Shown in pieces: positions 24,431-27,121 of a stretch of DNA of 27,121 bases (positions are counted from its first letter, which is position 1; every line of letters begins with the position of its first letter). Made by a program: the position numbers and the translations under genes. This DNA comes from Pseudomonadota bacterium (GTDB lineage: Bacteria > Pseudomonadota > Gammaproteobacteria > Burkholderiales > Burkholderiaceae_C), in assembly GCA_023460715.1 (NCBI GenBank), contig JAEWPH010000297.1:1-27121 (forward strand). The letters run 5' to 3'. The notes under the pieces are model-generated. The model searched no databases. It worked only from the letters and a program-made list of their open reading frames with translations, and was not told the DNA's origin.

Positions 24431-25308
24431 TTCGACGAGCCTCCGAACAAACCGTTGGGCCGGTAGAGCGTGATCAGGATCAGCGCCAGGCCCACGGCGG
24501 CCAGGCGCAGGCTGGCCATGCCGACTTCCGACACGCCCGGCACCCAGTCCTTGGCGAACCGGGACCCCTCCAGGAACACCATCAGCAGCAGCGAGCCGAA
24601 CATGGCGCCGCGCACCGAGCCCGAGCCGCCCATGACCAGCCCCATCCACACGTAGAAGGTGATCAGCGGGATGAACTGCTCCGGGGTGATGAAGGTGATG
24701 AAGTGCGCGTAGAAGGCGCCCGCCAGCCCGGCCAGCGCCGCGCCCAGCATGAACACCTGCACCTTGAAGCGCGCGGGGTCCTTGCCCAGGGCGGAAAGCG
24801 CCGCCTCGTCGTCGCCGATGGCTTTCAGCAGCCGGCCGAACGGGCTGCGGGTGAGCCGCACCGTGCCCCAGCAGACCAGGCCCACGATCACCGCCAGCAG
24901 CGTGAAGATGGCCACGTCGGACATGCCGCCGCCCCAGCCGGCGAACAGCTTGGGCAGGCCCGGCAGGCCCTGCACGCCGTTGGTGAGCCAGCTTTCCTGC
25001 TGGATGGTGATGCGCACGGCCTCGGAAAAGCCGAGCGTGACGATGGCGAGGTAGTCATCGCGCAGCCGCAACGACAAGAGGCCGATGGGCAGCGCCAGCA
25101 GTCCCGCCAGCAGGCCGGCCAGGGCGAAGCACAGCGGCAGCGGCAGCCCCTTGAGCGCGAGCAGCCCCGAGGTGTAGGCGCCGACGGCGAAGAACGCCAC
25201 CACGCCGAAGTTGACCAGCCGGGTCAGCCCGAACTGCAGGTTCAGGCCCAGCGCCAGCAGGCAGTAGATGAGCGCGACGATGCCGATGGCACAGAGATAG
25301 GCAATCAT
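24427..25308 (-). CDS. livM: Branched-chain amino-acid ABC transporter permease LivM
   Basis: A 293-residue inner-membrane permease with about eight to nine helices. Family features are LALGLNLQFGLTRLVNFGVVAFF near the N-terminus, LRLRDDYLAIVTLGFSEAVR, the cytoplasmic coupling loop TRSPFGRLLKAIGDDEAALSALG (EAA-like) and the end TLYRPNGLFG. The order permease H, permease M, ATPase G, ATPase F is the standard Liv layout. The ATG at 25308 has a strong ribosome-binding site (AAGGAGG). It follows livH by 24 bases. Confidence 0.95.
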   Translation of the reverse strand: MIAYLCAIGIVALIYCLLALGLNLQFGLTRLVNFGVVAFFAVGAYTSGLLALKGLPLPLCFALAGLLAGLLALPIGLLSLRLRDDYLAIVTLGFSEAVRITIQQESWLTNGVQGLPGLPKLFAGWGGGMSDVAIFTLLAVIVGLVCWGTVRLTRSPFGRLLKAIGDDEAALSALGKDPARFKVQVFMLGAALAGLAGAFYAHFITFITPEQFIPLITFYVWMGLVMGGSGSVRGAMFGSLLLMVFLEGSRFAKDWVPGVSEVGMASLRLAAVGLALILITLYRPNGLFGGSSK

Positions 25309-25332
25309 GGTGGGCCTCCTTGTTCTTCTGTT

Positions 25333-26208
25333 TCAACGCACCAGCTGCACGCGGCCCATGATGCCGGCGGGGCGCAGCAGCAGCACCAGCGCCAGCACCA
25401 CGAACGACAGCACGAGCTTGTACGAGGGACCCAGCAACGGCACCGACAGCTCCTGCACCACGCAGAGCACCAGCGCCCCCAGCACGGCGCCCACCGGGCT
25501 GCCGATGCCGCCCAGAACCATGGCGGCGAACGCGGGGATCAGGCTCTCCCACCCCATTTCGGGCATGACGATCGCCTTCATGCCGAGCAGCACGCCGCCG
25601 ATGGAGGAAAGCGCACCCACCAGCAGCCAAAGGCTCAGCATCAGCCCGCCCGCCCGGATGCCGCTGGCCCGCGCCAGATCGGCGCTGTCGGCCACGGCGC
25701 GCAGCTGGCGACCGAAGCTGGTGCGGTAGATGAGCACGAACACGACCGCCAGGCAGGCAGCGGCGATGGCCGCGATCAGCACGTCGGTCGGCAGGATGCG
25801 CAGGCCGCCGAAGTTCCAGGCGCGCACCAGCGGCATGTCGAAGGTGCGCTGGTCGTGCCCGGCGAAGAACGAGATCAGGCTGCGCAGCAAGAAACCCAGC
25901 CCGATGGCCGCGAGCATGGAGGCCACCATCGGCCGCCCGGCCAGCTTGCGGAAGATCAGCTGGTAGGAGCCGGCCGAGACCAGCGCCGTCACCGCCACGC
26001 TGGCGATGGCGGCCAGCCACAGCGGCACGCCGCCCAGCAGCTGCACCGCCACGGCGGCATAGGCGCCGGTCGTCATCAGGTCGCCCGTGGCTGCGTTGGG
26101 AAAGCGGTTGACGCCCATCACCAGGGTCATGGCCAGGGCAGGCAGGGCCACCACCAGGCCTTCGATCAATCCATTGATCAGGAGGTTTGCGAAATCGATC
26201 CAGGTCAT
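25333..26208 (-). CDS. livH: Branched-chain amino-acid ABC transporter permease LivH
   Basis: A 291-residue inner-membrane permease with about eight helices. Seen are LLINGLIEGLVVALPALAMT, the FPNAATGDLMTTGAYAAV segment of LivH, the coupling loop TSFGRQLRAVADSADLARASG and the end VLLLRPAGIMGR. The ATG at 26208 (MTWIDFANLLING) is preferred to the longer frame to 26250 because the added 14 residues are polar and not conserved in type. It is separated from the substrate-binding gene by 163 bases with a terminator-like hairpin. The true substrate could be another amino acid or amide, as this family is broad. Confidence 0.94.
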   Translation of the reverse strand: MTWIDFANLLINGLIEGLVVALPALAMTLVMGVNRFPNAATGDLMTTGAYAAVAVQLLGGVPLWLAAIASVAVTALVSAGSYQLIFRKLAGRPMVASMLAAIGLGFLLRSLISFFAGHDQRTFDMPLVRAWNFGGLRILPTDVLIAAIAAACLAVVFVLIYRTSFGRQLRAVADSADLARASGIRAGGLMLSLWLLVGALSSIGGVLLGMKAIVMPEMGWESLIPAFAAMVLGGIGSPVGAVLGALVLCVVQELSVPLLGPSYKLVLSFVVLALVLLLRPAGIMGRVQLVR

Positions 26209-26322
26209 TGCGTCATCTCGTGCAGGTCCCATGCCAGGCGGCCGGTGCAAGCTTGCTGCCGGCGTTGCGACGCCTGGCCAGAACGGCTGTGCGGGCTGTG
26301 TCAGCCGCCCAGGGGCGACCGG

Positions 26323-26354
26323 AAAAAAAATGCCGCGTGCGCCGACGATGCGGC
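26323..26354 (-). terminator. Intrinsic terminator or attenuator between the substrate-binding gene and livH
   Basis: On the minus strand GCCGC and GCGGC form a five-base-pair stem with a 13-base loop, followed by A and then eight T. It lies 17 bases after the stop of the binding-protein gene. A partial stop here would give more binding protein than membrane subunits, as is common for ABC importers. Confidence 0.7.
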
Positions 26355-26371
26355 GCGCGCGGCCGGCGCCG

Positions 26372-27121
26372 TCACATGGTGATGGACACCACGTCGCGGC
26401 GCACCAGCTGCCCCTTCTCGATCACGTACACGCCGAAGTCGGGCGTGGCATCGCCGAACTTGTCGAAGTCGAGCTTGCTGGAGGCGCCCTCGTAGTTCAC
26501 CTTGCCCTTCTTGGCCAGCTGGGCCTTGCCCTCGGCGAAGGAATACACGGCCGTGCCGGGTGCGTTGGAGACGTCGCGGATCTTGGCGTTGACCTGCTCC
26601 ACCGTGGCCTTGGCCCCGGCGGCTTCCATGGCCAGGGCCAGCGAGATCACCATGTCGTAGGCCATAGCGGCGTAGATGTTGGTGGCGGCGGACTTGCCCG
26701 TGGCCTTGGTGAAGGCGGCATCGAACTGCGCGTACGACGTGCTCTTCTCGTTCGACACGGTTTCCACCGAGATGATGCCTTCGCAGACCTCGGCGCCCAG
26801 CGCCTTCACCAGGTCGGGGTTGGCCGCCCAGCCGGGGATGATCCACTTGTTGTCGGCACCGGACTGGAACCATTCGCGCAGGATTATGGTGGTGTCGGGC
26901 AGGTACGAGCCCATCACGATCACGTCGGGCTTGGCCGCCAGGATCTTCTGCAGCTCGCTCCGGTAGCTCGGGCGGCTGGGTTCATAAGTGACGTGCGCGG
27001 CCACCTTGCCGCCGCGCTTTTCCCACACGCGGGTGAAGCCTTCCACGTTGCCCAGGCCCGAGGCGTTGTTGAACGCCATGGTGGCGGGCCGCTTGAAGCC
27101 GCGCTTGGCGCAGATCTCGGC
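26372..27121 (-). CDS. livK: Branched-chain amino-acid type periplasmic substrate-binding protein, partial (right edge)
   Basis: C-terminal 249 residues of a type I periplasmic binding protein (LivJ/LivK-like); the start and signal peptide lie beyond the window. The frame is open to the edge. Visible are VTYEPSRPSYRSELQKILAA, KPDVIVMGSYLPDTTIILRE, an AAMAYDMVISLALAMEAAGA helix and the C-terminal strand FGVYVIEKGQLVRRDVV. It presumably delivers the ligand to LivHM. The ligand is not evident from sequence. It is the first gene of the liv operon, which continues into livH past a terminator-like hairpin. Confidence 0.9.
   Translation of the reverse strand, partial: AEICAKRGFKRPATMAFNNASGLGNVEGFTRVWEKRGGKVAAHVTYEPSRPSYRSELQKILAAKPDVIVMGSYLPDTTIILREWFQSGADNKWIIPGWAANPDLVKALGAEVCEGIISVETVSNEKSTSYAQFDAAFTKATGKSAATNIYAAMAYDMVISLALAMEAAGAKATVEQVNAKIRDVSNAPGTAVYSFAEGKAQLAKKGKVNYEGASSKLDFDKFGDATPDFGVYVIEKGQLVRRDVVSITM

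Noticed and set aside
24703..26382. Plus-strand open frame of 559 codons opposite livM and livH
   Set aside because: Shadow of two clear permease genes; Gln/His/Arg-rich with no domain.

Overview
The window is high-GC DNA, densely packed with genes, mostly on the minus strand. It looks like the chromosome of a betaproteobacterium of the family Comamonadaceae (Acidovorax-like). The reasons are the gene content and order (zapA followed by 6S RNA; ccoISNOQP-ccoGH next to fnr and hemN) and two copies of a short hairpin-forming repeat of a type I recall from that family. The species cannot be fixed from sequence reading alone.

Layout. (1) 1-5873: a B12 uptake and salvage operon on the minus strand. 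A cobalamin riboswitch (5687-5873) precedes btuB, cbiA/cobB, cobU, btuF and a btuC-like permease that runs off the left edge. The four gene junctions overlap by 1 or 4 bases. (2) 6065-6900, plus strand: a small ZapB-like coiled-coil gene, zapA, and 6S RNA under its own promoter. (3) 6953-10737, minus: two overlapping cyclic-di-GMP genes, a DUF3391/HD-GYP protein (with GFP in place of GYP) and a PAS-GGDEF-EAL protein. (4) 10888-22687: a micro-aerobic respiration block. The cbb3 oxidase genes ccoN-O-Q-P follow ccoI-ccoS and precede ccoG, a ccoH/fixH-like gene and a small unknown membrane protein. Next come fnr (convergent), hemN and a TauE/SafE-like membrane protein. A universal stress protein gene is divergent from ccoI. 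Three good FNR boxes lie in this block: one shared by hemN and fnr, one in front of ccoN inside the end of ccoS, and one between ccoI and usp. (5) 22935-27121, minus: a branched-chain amino-acid type ABC transporter, ordered substrate-binding protein (partial), livH, livM, livG, livF.

How it works together. FNR senses low oxygen through its four-cysteine iron-sulfur cluster and would switch on the high-affinity oxidase, the copper pump and ferredoxin-type factors that help assemble it, oxygen-independent haem synthesis (hemN), a Usp protein and fnr itself. The B12 operon would be shut off by the riboswitch when cobalamin is plentiful.

Most notable oddities: an in-frame amber codon that removes the last 26 residues plus one glutamine of LivF; a Comamonadaceae-type intergenic repeat that appears to be translated inside cobU; and FNR boxes placed at the class II activator distance from plausible -10 elements in both directions. 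I found no CRISPR array, insertion sequence, phage gene or tRNA. I found no clearly novel defence or biosynthetic system.
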